Origin: Planococcus citri
Lineage: Eukaryota > Arthropoda > Insecta > Hemiptera > Pseudococcidae
NCBI RefSeq assembly: GCF_950023065.1
Contig: NC_088677.1
Coordinates: 60,475,469 to 60,539,468, forward strand
Direction: 5' to 3'
Length of the DNA stretch: 64,000 bases
The position numbers and the translations under genes were made by a program. Below the pieces are notes generated by a model. It did not search any database. It saw only the letters and a program-made list of their open reading frames with translations, and was not told the DNA's origin. Positions 22,546-34,312 of this stretch are shown here, piece after piece (within the stretch, counting starts at the first letter, position 1; each line of letters begins with the position of its first letter).

Positions 22546-25500
22546 ACTTTTTGACACCTCACTTTTTTGAAAAAATACAACATTTTGAGTTTAGCCTCTG
22601 CTCCCAGATTTTCAATATCCCCCCCTCCACCACAACATCTGGCAACTTTCGAGCCAAAAACACAGATCATAGTACTTGGGAAATCCTAAATTTTTGGCAT
22701 TGAGATGACTAGATGAACTTTTATTAAAAATTTACAAGCTACTGTTCCTTCTAATCTTATTATACCAATTACCTATGTATGTATTTAAGCACATCAACTT
22801 TATAACAATCTAAAATTACCAACAAAAAAAAATCTAAAACATTTTCATTTTCAAACTTGAAAATTTAGCATATTTTAAAAAGATGCTCACGCTGTACATA
22901 TTTTAACTCGATAATTATTTCAAAATCGGCTTACTTCAAATTCATATACGGTAAGCTTTCTTCTCCAAAATTTCTCCTTTTTCCTTATTCGAAAATCCCT
23001 AAGTTGAAAAGTTTTCGCAACAAAATAAGGTTCCTACCGACGTGATAAAAAATAATCTAAAATTTATAAAATGCCTTTGAAAATGAATTTGAAATATTTC
23101 CTACGTAGGTAGATCAATCCCTCAAAAGTTCAGCATCGTAAAATCTACCAAAAAAAAATGTAAAAAAACCCACTTAGTTAATTCGATCGAGAAAACAATT
23201 TTTTAAAAAATTGTTTTCAAATTCCAAAGTTAGGAAATTTTTTCCACAACTTGGTATACCTACCTAAATATTTCTCCGTTTAAATTGAATTTGAAAAATT
23301 CTCAGAGATGAATTATACTTGAAAATTTCACTCGTCTGTTCTTTTATTCATTCGGAAATACAGTTAAAATTACTTTCTCGAATCTCTCTCATCAAAGAAG
23401 CCAGACAACGAACGAAGAATTCGATTAGCGAATAAGTTACATGGATAAGTAAAGCCCGAGATCGACTTATATAGTACTAGTGGATTATTAGGTACCTTAC
23501 CCACCTTATCTGAGAATTATAAGTGAATTTAACTCGAATTTACTTTTTAATTAAAGTATCGATTTCACAGACGATTCTTACGTCTTACACTCTAGAACGG
23601 AATATTTTTAGCTGTTTCGCGCCTTTTAACAAGATCATAACGTTGATGAAACGCTGCTCGCGTAAAAAGTTTCAAAACTTATTATAGTACGAGTATATAT
23701 GTATACCTTGAAATTTACATCGAGTAGAAATTCACCTTCGCCATGTTTCGAATACTTCCATCGAACTTTAACAGTCACACTTAATCCGAGGTGATTTGAT
23801 TAAATATCGCTTTAAATTGTAGTAAGACTTTGTTTGCAAGTTGAAAAGCGCGTATTAGAATTCGACGAAAGCGTGACCCGCTAAATCAGCTCAATATGCA
23901 GGGCAAAGAATAGGGAAGGGGAGTTCTTCTTATACTCTACGTTAATTTACATTATTTTTAAACGACGTCGTTGAGTAAGTATACTAGAAATCGACGTACT
24001 AAATGATGGAGGGCGGGGGGGGAGACTTACACCGCAGATAACTGTTTAAGTAAAACTATTTCGTGCAAAAGGTGATAATTAATATGCAAAGCTGTTAGAT
24101 TTTTAATTAATATCCGGACCAGAAGGATACAGGGTTGTTACGCAATCAGTACTAAAAGTTCATATCTTGATCTGAAAGCTCCGTCTTTTCGGTTTTGAAA
24201 TAGAAATCCTGAAATTCTAACCAGATTTTTTCCAAAGAAAAATATGTTTATCTTTCAATTTTCTTCAAAATATTTGGCTATTTCCAATAAAAATTAAAAT
24301 AACTGAGAATATACCTATCAATTATTGCTACAATATAGAGCTAGTGTCAAGGCATCGATCTTCTTTTCACCCCCCTGCCCCTCTCTACGTTGATAAAACA
24401 GCACCATGCACAGACGATTACATCGAAGAATTCAGGAAACAAATACAGCATCCGAATCAAACCCATCTTACAACTTTTTCTCATGCGATTTACACTTGAC
24501 AAGAAAATAATAAAAAGAAAAAAAAGGAAGGAATTCCAATTGCTCGTTTGAAACAAGTCGAAAGCAAACATTTAACATTTATTGCGAAAACGCAGCAACA
24601 CCAGAAATGGTTTGGCGGGTAGAGCAAAAAAAACGAGAAAAAAAATTTCGCGTAAGAAGAAAAAAAAAAGCAAAAATCCAAAACCGTTGAAATACAAGAA
24701 AAATTAAAAAACTTTTCCCAAGAATTAAGCTTCTTTGCGGGACTTTATGTTTACAGCGCGTGGAGGTATCCGCAGCATCCTGAAACTGAAATCTTAATTT
24801 CCATAAGTTTTTTCAACGTCTTCTTTTCTGCGTTTTCTATCTTTATTTTTTCTAAAATCAAAAAACTTAAATTATTCTTTTCTTATAAGTTCTCGTTCAG
24901 TTTTTTTTTTCGTTGCCTTTACGTTTTTCAACTTTTATTTCCACTTTATCTTTTCTATCTTAATTTTTTTTTATTTCTTTATATCGGGTCACAATAAACA
25001 TAAAATTTTCATAATTCGCATCTTCATCATTTTTCTCTGCATATTTCGGCAATTTCCTTTCGTTTCGAAAATAGTTCGACTTCTTTTTGCAAAGGCACGG
25101 TAAAGGAGGGCAAACAACATAAGATAGCAACGATGAAGAAGCACAAAATGTTGAATTTAATAACGGACGAGGAAAGACGAGCCGGAGAAGGGGAGAGAAA
25201 AAAACGCTTCAACAAAAGATGAAAAATAACGCTTCGGGAAATTTTCACTGGAGTTTTTTTCCCCCTTTAGCTTTTGAGTACGTTCGTAATCGTTCTTCGA
25301 TAAAAAATTAAACCTTCATCGAGTGTCCGGAATTCGTTCGCGAACGAATCGTATCGTTTCGAGTATTTGAAAATGTAACCGCAGCAAGTATCGCCTCGAG
25401 CATGGGCATTTTTAAAAGTTTTCTTTGTCTTGTACCCTTTTCCCAATCCTTTTGCATCCGAACTCATTCCGACTCATCTGAGAAATGCCTTGTCCGGCGT

Positions 25501-27224
25501 GAAAAGTTTACCGATTTTGTTAACTTTGCTCGTCCATTTTATCGTCGAGAATCACGCGAAGCTTATGCGCCCAAAGACCAACTGTGTAATCAAAAAAATT
25601 TCGTCTTTGCATTCATTTTTTTTTCTGCTCGAGTCGCAGAAAAAAATTTCCTCGTTTCGTAGTGAAGTTATAATAATTTTAATCATATTTTATATGCTCG
25701 ATAGCGAAGAGTGGAAACCTCAGCAGCCATTTATATAAGTTTTCGCGAATAACTTGGCAGAATAAAAATTACCGAATATTGACTAACCGTTGAATATTTC
25801 GCCAACTCTCGCTTGATTTATTATTAAGCTTAATAGAAAACGTTATAAAAGTTCCAGTGCATATATATTTTCCAGACAGTATAAATCAAACTAACATACA
25901 TTTATATATTTGCCTTGGCTGAACTGAAATTTTCCTCCTTTTTTGAGTTTCTCCTCCTCCTCCTCCGTCTTCTCTCCTTATCACCCGAACCCTTCAAGAC
26001 AACATTTTTTGGTCACGATTTCGACGTAAAAAAGTAAATCTTTTTAAAAGTCGCGATGCATTTTTTTTTCTTTTTCGTTCATTCTGCTTCATTTTGTCGT
26101 CGTCGTGAAAAAAAATTCGACCATTTCCGACGCTTTTGTCAAATTTACTTATTTATTTAACGTAATTTTTTTATTTTGGTAAAATATGCGTACTGCGTAG
26201 TCATACTATACACAACACACAGAGTATACGAATCTATTATGGATTTACTTTCATTTCATATTTTTCTTTTCCTGCTTATTTCTTTTTATTTCCTACGATA
26301 AAGTTTGCTTCGTAAACTACTCCATACTTCTCAATATGGTAAACTTTTTTTTTCTTATAGATTTTCTCTCCGACGTGAGTAAAAAATACTAGGGTATACC
26401 AATACCAATGGCGAAGTAAAACGTGCAGAAATTTATATCGTGAATTATGGCAATTTTAAGTAACTCTCGTGTAATAAATTATTATACGTACATTTTCAAG
26501 TAGGTATACGCCAATATGCTATGATAACCTTCATTTCGAATGCAAATAAAAATATGTATGCTTTTCAGTTTTCAATGTACTTAAATCATACCCAAGAATG
26601 AAAACTATAACTATAATGGGGACAAATTTCTCGAATAGATAATCGATGTATGCTTGGCATCTAAAAATGGTCGTGTGATCGTGGGTTTTTCTCTTAATTC
26701 GACGGGGGTTTTGAAGTTGGATTTTTGAATTTTGCACCCACGAGGCGCCCGTTTGAAAATGTGCCCAAAAATATTGCATCAACTCGTCAAAAATTGTGCT
26801 GGAGGCATGTAGAACCAGGTCTGCAATGGTCGAATTTGGATGGGGGGGAGGTTCGGTTTTAGACAAGATATTACATCCATTTGTAAAAATTTTAAAAATT
26901 TCCCTAAGAACAGTAGATTTTTGATAATTTTTTTCTTGACAAAAAGAAAATCTGGCCAAATGTAGATAAATTCGTTAAACAGGTCAGTGATAAATCATAA
27001 ATTGATTTTTATCTGCCCTGATCAATTATCATGTCTTTCTGGAGAAATTCAAAAATTCCAAAGGAATCGAAAATTATAGGGAGTCCTGTTGCATGGAAAT
27101 TAAAAAATCATTTTTAGCTCTGAAGACCTTTCATTTGAACTTGAGGAAGCGAAACATTTTTGAAGCTGAAGAACATCATTTAAAGAGCCACAAGAAGCTC
27201 TGAAAACAGCGAAAAATGCAAAAG
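22546..27224. other. Unassigned AT-rich DNA, no gene supported
   Basis: About 4.7 kb with many short frames on both strands, mostly homopolymer- and Phe/Lys-rich (for example 24347-24681 minus, 25402-25738 plus). The 142-codon minus frame at 26531-26959 has more balanced composition, but no family I recognise and no splice context. A perfect 28-bp palindrome is at 23191-23218 and a TCC-triplet run is near 25951. Confidence 0.45.
23191..23218. repeat. Perfect 28-bp AT-rich palindrome
   Basis: GAAAACAATTTTTT followed immediately by its exact reverse complement, with no loop. It is composed mostly of A/T, so chance or slippage is a reasonable explanation. Confidence 0.9.
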
Positions 27225-27620
27225 CTCCAGCTAGGAGAAGATGGCATACCAACAGAATTGTATAAATACCCAAGTGGTGAATTTAAAAGAAGACTGCTGG
27301 AATTCCTAATTAATAGGATGTACCAAGAAGAAAAGGTACCTACCTGAAGAATTCAAAACAGCGATTGTAATACCACTGTTCAAGAAAGGTGATATATCAA
27401 ACCTGAAAAACTACCAAGGAATAAGTCTACTCAACACCTGCTACCAGATATATGCGAAAATACTGGCAAAACAAATGGCAGAACATGCAGAAGAAAAGAT
27501 GTCAGAAAGTCAAAACAGATTTAGAAAAGGAAGATCATGCGCTGATGCAAGTTTTACAGAAAAACTACTGATGGAAAAAAGGATCGCCTAGAAGCACACA
27601 TGTGCTTTATAGACCTGGAA
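27225..27620 (+). pseudogene. LINE RT fragment 1
   Basis: Starts with GEDGIPTELYKY (27234 on). After a frameshift at about 27345 (stop TGA inside CTACCTGAAGAATTC) it continues as AIVIPLFKKGDISNLKNYQG and ISLLNTCYQIYAKILA, then NRFRKGRSCADA. These are fingers/palm motifs of LINE reverse transcriptases (the 'NYRGISLL' and 'QNGFRKGRS' blocks). The frame decays near 27600 (CFIDLEKALI), where the usual 'F-D-x-V' Asp region is damaged. Confidence 0.8.
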
Positions 27621-28027
27621 AAAGCATTGATAGGGTCAATAGAAAAAAACTTGTTAAAGTCTTAAAGGATGAAGAGATAACATGACTTATAAAATGCGAA
27701 AGGTAATAAACAGGCAATCTGTTGCCGGTATCAAAAAGCTGTAACTGGTTGAGCAACTATGGGTAGTGGTGATTACTGAACTCTGGGTTGTAAAAACCTG
27801 GCTAGTGATATTGTATGAGCTACTTTGTAGATATAGCGTAGAAAGCAATAGGAAACTACTACGGGAAAGCTCAAAAACAACGTCGATTCCCCAGAATAAT
27901 CACAGTGGCAATAGGCATCGCCTCACCCTGTTAGGGTACCACAAAAATGCAATTTCCAATGTCCTCCTGTAAGTAAAGGACAAGGAACCACAACGGTGAT
28001 GAATAAACAGCATATATAGAAACACTA

Positions 28028-28358
28028 GAATAAGAGTACGAATTGGAAATAAACTTTCAAAACAAGCAGAAATAAATGAAGGAGTTCACGAGGGATGCCC
28101 ACTGTCGATGTTTTATTCAACATGTACATGGATCACATGGTAAAAGAATGGCAGAAAATGAAGCCAAAAGGAATCAAAACAGACAGAAGGCAGGAAATAT
28201 CAACAGTACTATTCGCAGATGATCAAGCAGTACTAGCCAAAACAGAAGATGACCTACAGAGATCAATGTACAATCCAACAAAGACATCAGAAAAGTATGA
28301 TATGAGAATATCATCAGAGAAAACAAAAACAATGGCTTTCAACAGAAAAGAACCAGTT
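28028..28358 (+). pseudogene. LINE RT palm fragment 2 with FADD box
   Basis: RIRVRIGNKLSKQAEINEGV leads into HEGCPLS. After a one-base shift the frame 28095 on gives LFNMYMDHMVKEWQKMKP and then the catalytic box TVLFADDQAVLAKTEDDLQ. This is followed by KTKTMAFNRKEPV, the usual block after the palm. The fragment stops exactly where foldback F2 begins at 28359, and the coding text resumes at 29752. Confidence 0.85.
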
Positions 28359-29751
28359 AGTGGAGGCAAATTAGCATCATATTTCGAAAGAAAAAACATT
28401 TTTGGCTACCCAAGCTTTTATGATGAAAAATTGTCAGGGGTGGTCCCCTGAATAATTCCTGAGAACTACCACCCCACAGACCCCCGGCTAATTTTTTTAT
28501 GGGGGGTTGAACCCCCCCAAAATGGGTTTTTTGCAGTTTTATCCTCAGGGGTTGATTTTACGTCGAAAACAGCTTTAGTATTGTGTTCTACGTCAAATTT
28601 CCGATCTAGTGATATATCAACTGTCCTTCTACCCCTAAGGGGGGTGGGCCTAGAACCATTCAAAAATTAGGGGTTTTCTAAAAAACACAAAAAAATTATC
28701 GGTTCATATGAGGGGTGAAATGGCCTCCGAGAGCGTTCCGGTTGATACTAGCATGGAAGGTGGGTACCATCGAAAAACTACCGCGTGAAAAATTTCAGAT
28801 CCACACCACCTCCCCTTTTTGGGGGACCCCCCTTTTCGGAAATTTCAATATCACTTTTCTCAGCCCTATTTCAACAGATTTTGAAAATTTTTATTTTCAA
28901 CCCCCTCCCCTCATATTTACCCCTCAAAGCAGCGTTTTTCAACTCATTTCATGCTTTTTAACAATAGTAAAAATTGAGGGGGCTAAGTGCTCTGGAGAGG
29001 GCTAGATGAGTGTAGCAAAAAATCTGACTACATATTCGTGCTCAGCGGTATCGAATCATGAGAAAACGACACCCTACTCATTAATACTTATTTATTTCCC
29101 CCAAAATTCCCATTTTACCCCAACCCTCCCTAAGACACATTTTTACACCGTTTTGAGTGGTAAATATGAAGGTAGAGGGTTGAAAATTTTTGTGGGGATA
29201 CCTACTAAGGATATACATAACATATTGAAAAATTTTCAAAATCTGTTGAAATGGGGCTGAGAAAAGTGATATTGAAATTTCCGAAAAGGGGGGTCCCCCA
29301 AAAAGGGGAGGTGGTGTGGATCTGAAATTTTTCACGCGGTAGTTGTTCGATGGTACCCACCTTCCATGCTAGTATCAACCGGAACGCTCTCGGTGGCCAT
29401 TTCACCCCTCATATGAACCGATAATTTTTTTGTGTTTTTTAGAAAACCCCTAATTTTTGAATGGTTCTAGGCCCACCCCCCTTAGGGGTAGAAGGACAGT
29501 TGATATATCACTAGATCGGAAATTTGACGTAGAACACAATACTAAAGCTGTTTTCGACGTAAAATCAACCCCTGAGGATAAAACTGCAAAAAAAACATTT
29601 TGGGGGGGTTCAACCCCCCATAAAAAAATTAGTCGGGGGTCTGTGGGGTGGTAGTTCTCAGGAATTATTCAGGGGACCACCCCTGACAATTTTTCATCAT
29701 AAAAGCTTGGGTAGCCACAAATGTTTTTTCTTTTTCTTATTTGCCTCCACT
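28359..29751. mobile_element. Foldback element F2, relative of F1, inserted in the LINE
   Basis: Terminal 13-bp inverted repeat AGTGGAGGCAAAT (28359-28371) and its complement (29739-29751). The main arms 28394-28890 and 29230-29726 pair with a sum of 58120. The left arm lacks about 40 bp that the right keeps (29190-29230), then pairs again at 28894-28928. The arms resemble F1 (same order of words, such as TTTGACGTAGAACACAA and GGAAATTTGACGTAG). The spacer carries one copy of the F1 direct repeat (GTGCTCAGCGGTATCGAATC, 29039 on). Flanking AGTT/AGTA may be a 4-bp target duplication. No transposase. Confidence 0.85.
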
Positions 29752-29870
29752 AAGTAAGAAGCAAGATTGTAATAAATAGAAAATCATCGAACAGGTCAAT
29801 AATTTCAAATACTTAGGAAACACAATAGCATACCAGGGAGAAGTAGATATTGGTGGAAAGATTGCAAAGT
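29752..29870 (+). pseudogene. LINE fragment 3 (thumb-proximal block)
   Basis: Directly after F2 the LINE text resumes: SKIVINRK, then after a one-base deletion IEQVNNFKYLGNTIAYQGE and VDIGGKI. This joins logically to KEPV at the end of fragment 2, which fixes F2 as an insertion. It breaks off at about 29870, where an unrelated G/C-richer segment starts. Confidence 0.75.
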
Positions 29871-30508
29871 TCGGCCCTGATACTGGGCTTGTAGTGGGGA
29901 CTAGGGACTCCTAGTTACCTACCTAGTGGGGTAATTATGCCCAGGCTGGGGGTAAGCTAACTAGATTAGCGCCCTCTGGGCTCTAGTGGATTCGTTCCAT
30001 CCAGAGGTAGACCCTGCCGAAAGCTCCTGCCTCTGTGCAGTTCTTTTATACATCTTGACGTAGCAGCTTTTACGCTGGCCGCTTTCCGTCTATAAGAGAA
30101 CGCTCAGCAGAATAATACCACCGCATTGTATCGTGTCACCTGTATGACCAGGTGACCATTGTGCATTATATAATAAACGTAGTAAGCAACTGGATTGTTC
30201 CTTATTGGGGTATTATATGGTACTTGGTTGGGACTGACGTAGTATTACCAAGTTAGTGGTGCCCCCAGGAGTGGATAACGCAGGGAGTGGCACCACTCAG
30301 TGGTTAAGTTGGTATTCCCCCCAACAGGCTCCTCAATTAATCTGCCAAATTATTTTCTACCATTTTTTAAAGTGCAGGACACTGAGCATAAAAATTCATT
30401 CAGAAATTTTTTAAGCAGCCCAGTTTTTACCTCACTAGCCCAAATACGTCGCTGCCCACTGAGATTTTCTCAGTAAGTTGGTAGTAGGGTCCAGGCCTGC
30501 CTGAGAAG
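29871..30508. mobile_element. LTR-like insertion inside the LINE (unclassified)
   Basis: This segment is more GC-rich than its surroundings and interrupts the LINE text. Features that suggest an LTR: TGTAGTGGGG near 29889, a TATA-like TCTATAAGAG near 30090, AATAAAC near 30174, and a TGGTGCCCCCAGG word near 30258 that resembles a tRNA-primer site. No coding motif. I could not define both ends or a target duplication, so a different insert type remains possible. Confidence 0.35.
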
Positions 30509-30960
30509 CAGTAAGGTGCGAAAAGAATTAAGATTGAAGGTGTACAATACCCTTGCAATACCAATGATGACTTATGGAAGCAAGGTATGGGCACTGAAGA
30601 AATATCATAAAAGAAGAATAGGTAACGGCAGTGGAGATAAAATTCATGAGGAGAATAGCAGGGATGACTCTCAGAGACAGAGTCCCATCTGAGAAAATAA
30701 CAGCAGATCTCAGAGTGAAGCCAGCCATGAAGAAGATAAAAAAAGTATAGGAAAGATTGGAGAAATCATGTTGAAAGGATGGAGGAAACAAGATCGCAGA
30801 AACAGGTCCTCCAATATGTACACCAACGGGGAAAAGATGTAGAGGGAGACCAAGGAGGAAACTCACCAATACCTCAGACTCATCCTCAACTAGTTCCACA
30901 CCATAGCAGACAGGCCAACAGGTCTATCGCTTATAAGGAAATGAGGGCGACGAAATTATT
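30509..30960 (+). pseudogene. LINE fragment 4 (C-terminal domain)
   Basis: LRLKVYNTLAIPMMTYGSKV followed by WALKKYHKRRI is the conserved 'y.tyG.e.W' block of the LINE C-terminal region. Frameshifted continuations include MRRIAGMTLRDRVPS-type and RWRKQDRRNRS-type basic text to about 30900. Several stops are present. The frames called on either strand here are otherwise by-products. Confidence 0.7.
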
Positions 30961-30964
30961 TTTT

Positions 30965-31535
30965 TCATTTTGAATACGAATAATCACATGGGATCGAAAA
31001 TCGTAAATAAATCTATTTTTGGGGCTGGATTGTTTGATTTTTGATTGTGAGCGATTTCTGATCCGAAGCTTCATTTTTTAAGCTAAAATAGTGTTTTCAT
31101 TTGGAACAAGTTTGATCATATGAGATCGAAAATATCAAATTATTCGATTTTTGATTCAGAAGTCAGTTTTTGAGGTTAAAATATTTTTTCAATTTCAAAA
31201 ATGATTAGTCACGTGAGATAGAAAACCGCAAATGAATCGATTTTTGTGGTTCCATAAATTGATTTTCGATGGTGATTGATTTTTGATCCGGAAGTTTATT
31301 TTTGAAGCTAATATGAAATTGTGTTTTCATTTTGAAGTAGGTATAGGTATAGGTACGATAATATGAGATCGAAAATCTCGAATGAATCAATTTTTGGAAT
31401 TCGATAATCAAGTAAGTATTGATTTACTTAAAAATATATTTTTGAAGCTAAATAAAGTTTTTCATTTTGATCATAATTGATCATACTTATAAGATCGAAA
31501 ATCACAAACAAATCGTTTTTTGAAATTGGATGTAG
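30965..31535 (-). repeat. AT-rich array, inverted partner of 34313-35430
   Basis: Four diverged units of roughly 110-150 bp, each with GAGATCGAAAAT, AATCGATTTTTG and TTTTTGATCCGGAAG words. The reverse complement matches 34313 to about 34880 over hundreds of bases, for example AAACTTCCGGATCAAAAATC at about 34528. Not coding. Confidence 0.8.
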
Positions 31536-32822
31536 CCTGACGATCAATGTTCATGTCGTCCTCTCCCTTTTTCCATCCAGACTATTGAAAAGATGAAAAA
31601 CTGTCGCCCTAATATCAAAAAATGGTACATAAAAATAACACCAGAACGCTAGAACATTTTAGACAACAGTACATATTTCCATACTTATTCAGGAATAACT
31701 TTGGAATACGGTCATTTTTCAATTTCTATACCGCATTCTGTCAGTCTTGAAACATTACGCAATACATATATAACACGGTGTAAATCATTATTTGATTTAG
31801 ATTTAGATAAGGTCAATAAAGAAAATTGCTAGTTGCTCGCTTCTTTGATTCTCTTGCTGCCCGACCGACGAAAGGGTGGTTCCACATCTACTCGTATGTA
31901 CGTTCCAATAGACGCAATCGGCAAAAGCACTGGAACTGGCACACGCATTTGAAAAAGTTTAATCATGTTTGTGGAAAAGTTATAAAAATTTATAACGCAG
32001 CGATATTTGGTTTGTTGTTTCGATATTAACTTAATCCACTTATAAAGGTCATGCTCTCTAGGGGAAGATCTCCTATATATTCTTTTTGGTTCATCCATTC
32101 ATTTTTTTTCAAGTATACTATATGCAGCGCAACGGCCACGACGACGTTCTTTGTTTTTATTGAAAAATACTCCTTCACATGGCCAAACGTCGTGCGCTTT
32201 TCCCCTGTTTCACCCTAATACGGCGTATTTTTTTTTCGCTCTATCGCTTTTTTTTCGTTACTTTTTCATTCTTGGTGATGTTCGTTGGCACGCTTTTTCC
32301 CTATATGCCAAAACCTCTCCAGAAAACAAGGTCGGAAAGCGTTATAGCCGTATAAAATGCCGTAAAACGTTCGTATAGTTTTGTTTTTCGCGGCTTTTTT
32401 TCTTTCTTTTCTTTTTGACAATGTTTTCATAAAAAAAGCCCGAGTATATAAGGCGAAAAAACGAAAGCTTTTGTTGGAAAATATCGCGCGTGTTAGCGAA
32501 CGAAACAAGCAGAGACGTTGAAATTGCCGCCAATGATGGCCGGTTGCCGGTTCTCGTGTCTCGCCTCTTCTGGTGTCAAGTGTGTAGGATACGACTAAAA
32601 TAAGCGAGTAATTTTTCTTCATTTTTTTTGCACCGCATTACGCTCTCGGCGCTTCGATCAAATTTAATGGTAGAGTTGAATCGAGAGCGTCGGTGATTTA
32701 AAGTGTATCGTTGTTGCGGTGTTTTATGTGCTATGTGCTCGCTATGCCGACTCGTACTATATTTAAAATGCAATTTTTTTTTACCACCGTGTAGAAAATG
32801 CTGAGTAAAGGGGAGGGGAATG
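31536..32822. other. Unassigned DNA between array arms
   Basis: No gene supported. The plus and minus frames at 31826-32098 and 32266-32622 overlap in antisense and show no domain. Confidence 0.45.
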
Positions 32823-32824
32823 TA

Positions 32825-33375
32825 CAGTGGAACCTCGATAACTCGAAATCCAAGGGGAATGGTCATTCATTCGGCTTATAGAGGTTTTCGAGATAATCAG
32901 TTTCGAGTTATGCAGGTAAGATTTTGAGAGAGTTCGAGTTATAGAGGTTTTACAAAATGAATGAATTTAGAGATAGGTATGTAAGTGCATAAATTATAGA
33001 AGTATGAATTGAAATATTCGAGTTATAGAGGTAAACGCCAGACAACCTACGACTTATAGAGGCTTTCTCACTATTCTTGGCAAAAGTTTAGCTTGGAGTT
33101 ACAGCTGACATATGTAAGTACATAAAAGATAGAAGTATGAATTGAAAAATATTCGAGTTACAGAGGTAAACGCTCGACAACGTACGACTTATAGAGGTTT
33201 TCTTGTTTTTTTGGCAAAATTTTAGCTTCGAGTTATGACTGGTTTGTGTAGTGAATTTCGACTTATCCGAGTAAAGTTAACATTGAGTGTTATGGAGATT
33301 TCAAGGGGAATGGAGGTTGGTTCGGCTAATAGAGGTTTTCGAGTTAAAGAGTTTCGAGTTATCGAGGTTCCACTG
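32825..33375. mobile_element. pogo/Tigger-type MITE, TA target duplication
   Basis: Ends CAGTGGAACCTCGATAACTC and its complement (TTATCGAGGTTCCACTG), flanked by TA at 32823-32824 and 33376-33377. CAGTGGAACCTCG termini with TA duplications are widespread among pogo/Tigger-like Tc1/mariner MITEs. The interior iterates TTCGAGTTATAGAGG-like words at least seven times (for example 32935, 33019, 33154, 33335), which seem to be multiplied copies of the TIR itself. No transposase. Confidence 0.9.
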
Positions 33376-33377
33376 TA

Positions 33378-34312
33378 TATGCCGGATTTTGAAGGCTTCA
33401 AAATGATGTAGATTGCCTTGAATTTTTGCGTGATAGGTGAATAAAAATAAGTGACGGGTATTTGACATTTTGGACGATATGAAAACAATCAAGTTTTAAA
33501 AAATTATCAACAAAATTAAGGATACCTATTCATCACGAATGACTGTAGTCGTAGATAATTATCGAGGAAAATATGGCCCAAAATTAGAAACTCAAATGTA
33601 CACCTACCTACGAAATTGAGAGATCTGCCATTAGGCTCCGAAATTTTTCGATATAAATTCTAAGAAATCTCCTAATGTATCTCCTACCCTTAAAATTTGG
33701 AAAAATTCAAAAAATGTGATCTGACATGTCGATTTTTCAGAACCGGAAGTCGTGCATTCTGAAAATCTATTCATTTTTCGAATTGTATTCCTCAATGCCT
33801 CCCAGCTCCACAATTTTTATAAAAGTGACCAAGACAGCGTTTTGAAAAGTCAATTAATTCAAGTATACCTATTTTTTATTTAAAAAAATCAAAATCTAGT
33901 GAAATGACGTAGGAAGCTGGGATTTGGTCAACACCCTGTTTTCGACTTTTCAAATCGAGTGGAGGTTGTTTAGATCCGTTGTGAAGCCTCTGTCAAATTA
34001 ATTCAGCCCCCCTCTCACAGTTCAAATTAGTTGTTTATCGATAACTACAGGTGCAGATTTTCAAAATTATTTTTGTCAGCTCGAATGCGAAAATTTTCTC
34101 ACCGATTATTCTCGAAAAAAGTAAATTCAAAAATTCGTTGGATGCTTGCCAGAAATTAATATCAGATTTTTGTGTAAATATGTGAACATTTTGCGCTGAA
34201 ATTGATCGAAAGAATGGTCAGTTAATCCGAGTTTATAAGCATGAATTTATTTTTCAGAATTTAGGAGGGAAAAACAGAATTTTCACACCTGGGGAAGATT
34301 TTGTTTCTCAAA
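33378..34312. other. Unassigned DNA with a decayed F3 trace
   Basis: At 33900-33990 the words GGAAGCTGGGATTTGG and TTTTCAAATCGAGTGGAGG follow the order of the F3 repeat, indicating a degenerate fragment. Nothing else is recognisable. Confidence 0.4.

Larger units (their letters stand above)
27225..30960 (+). mobile_element. Old, fragmented non-LTR retrotransposon with nested insertions
   Basis: Collinear remnants of one endonuclease/reverse-transcriptase-type LINE are spread over 3.7 kb: RT N-part (27225-27620), RT palm (28028-28358), continuation (29752-29870) and C-terminal part (30509-30960). Between them lie an unidentified segment (27640-28025), foldback F2 (28359-29751) and an LTR-like fragment (29871-30508). 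Multiple frameshifts and stops show that it is old. The clade is not assigned. Confidence 0.75.

Noticed and set aside
26531..26959. 142-codon minus-strand frame
   Set aside because: Reasonable composition, but no motif recognised. Kept out because length alone is weak evidence in 64 kb.
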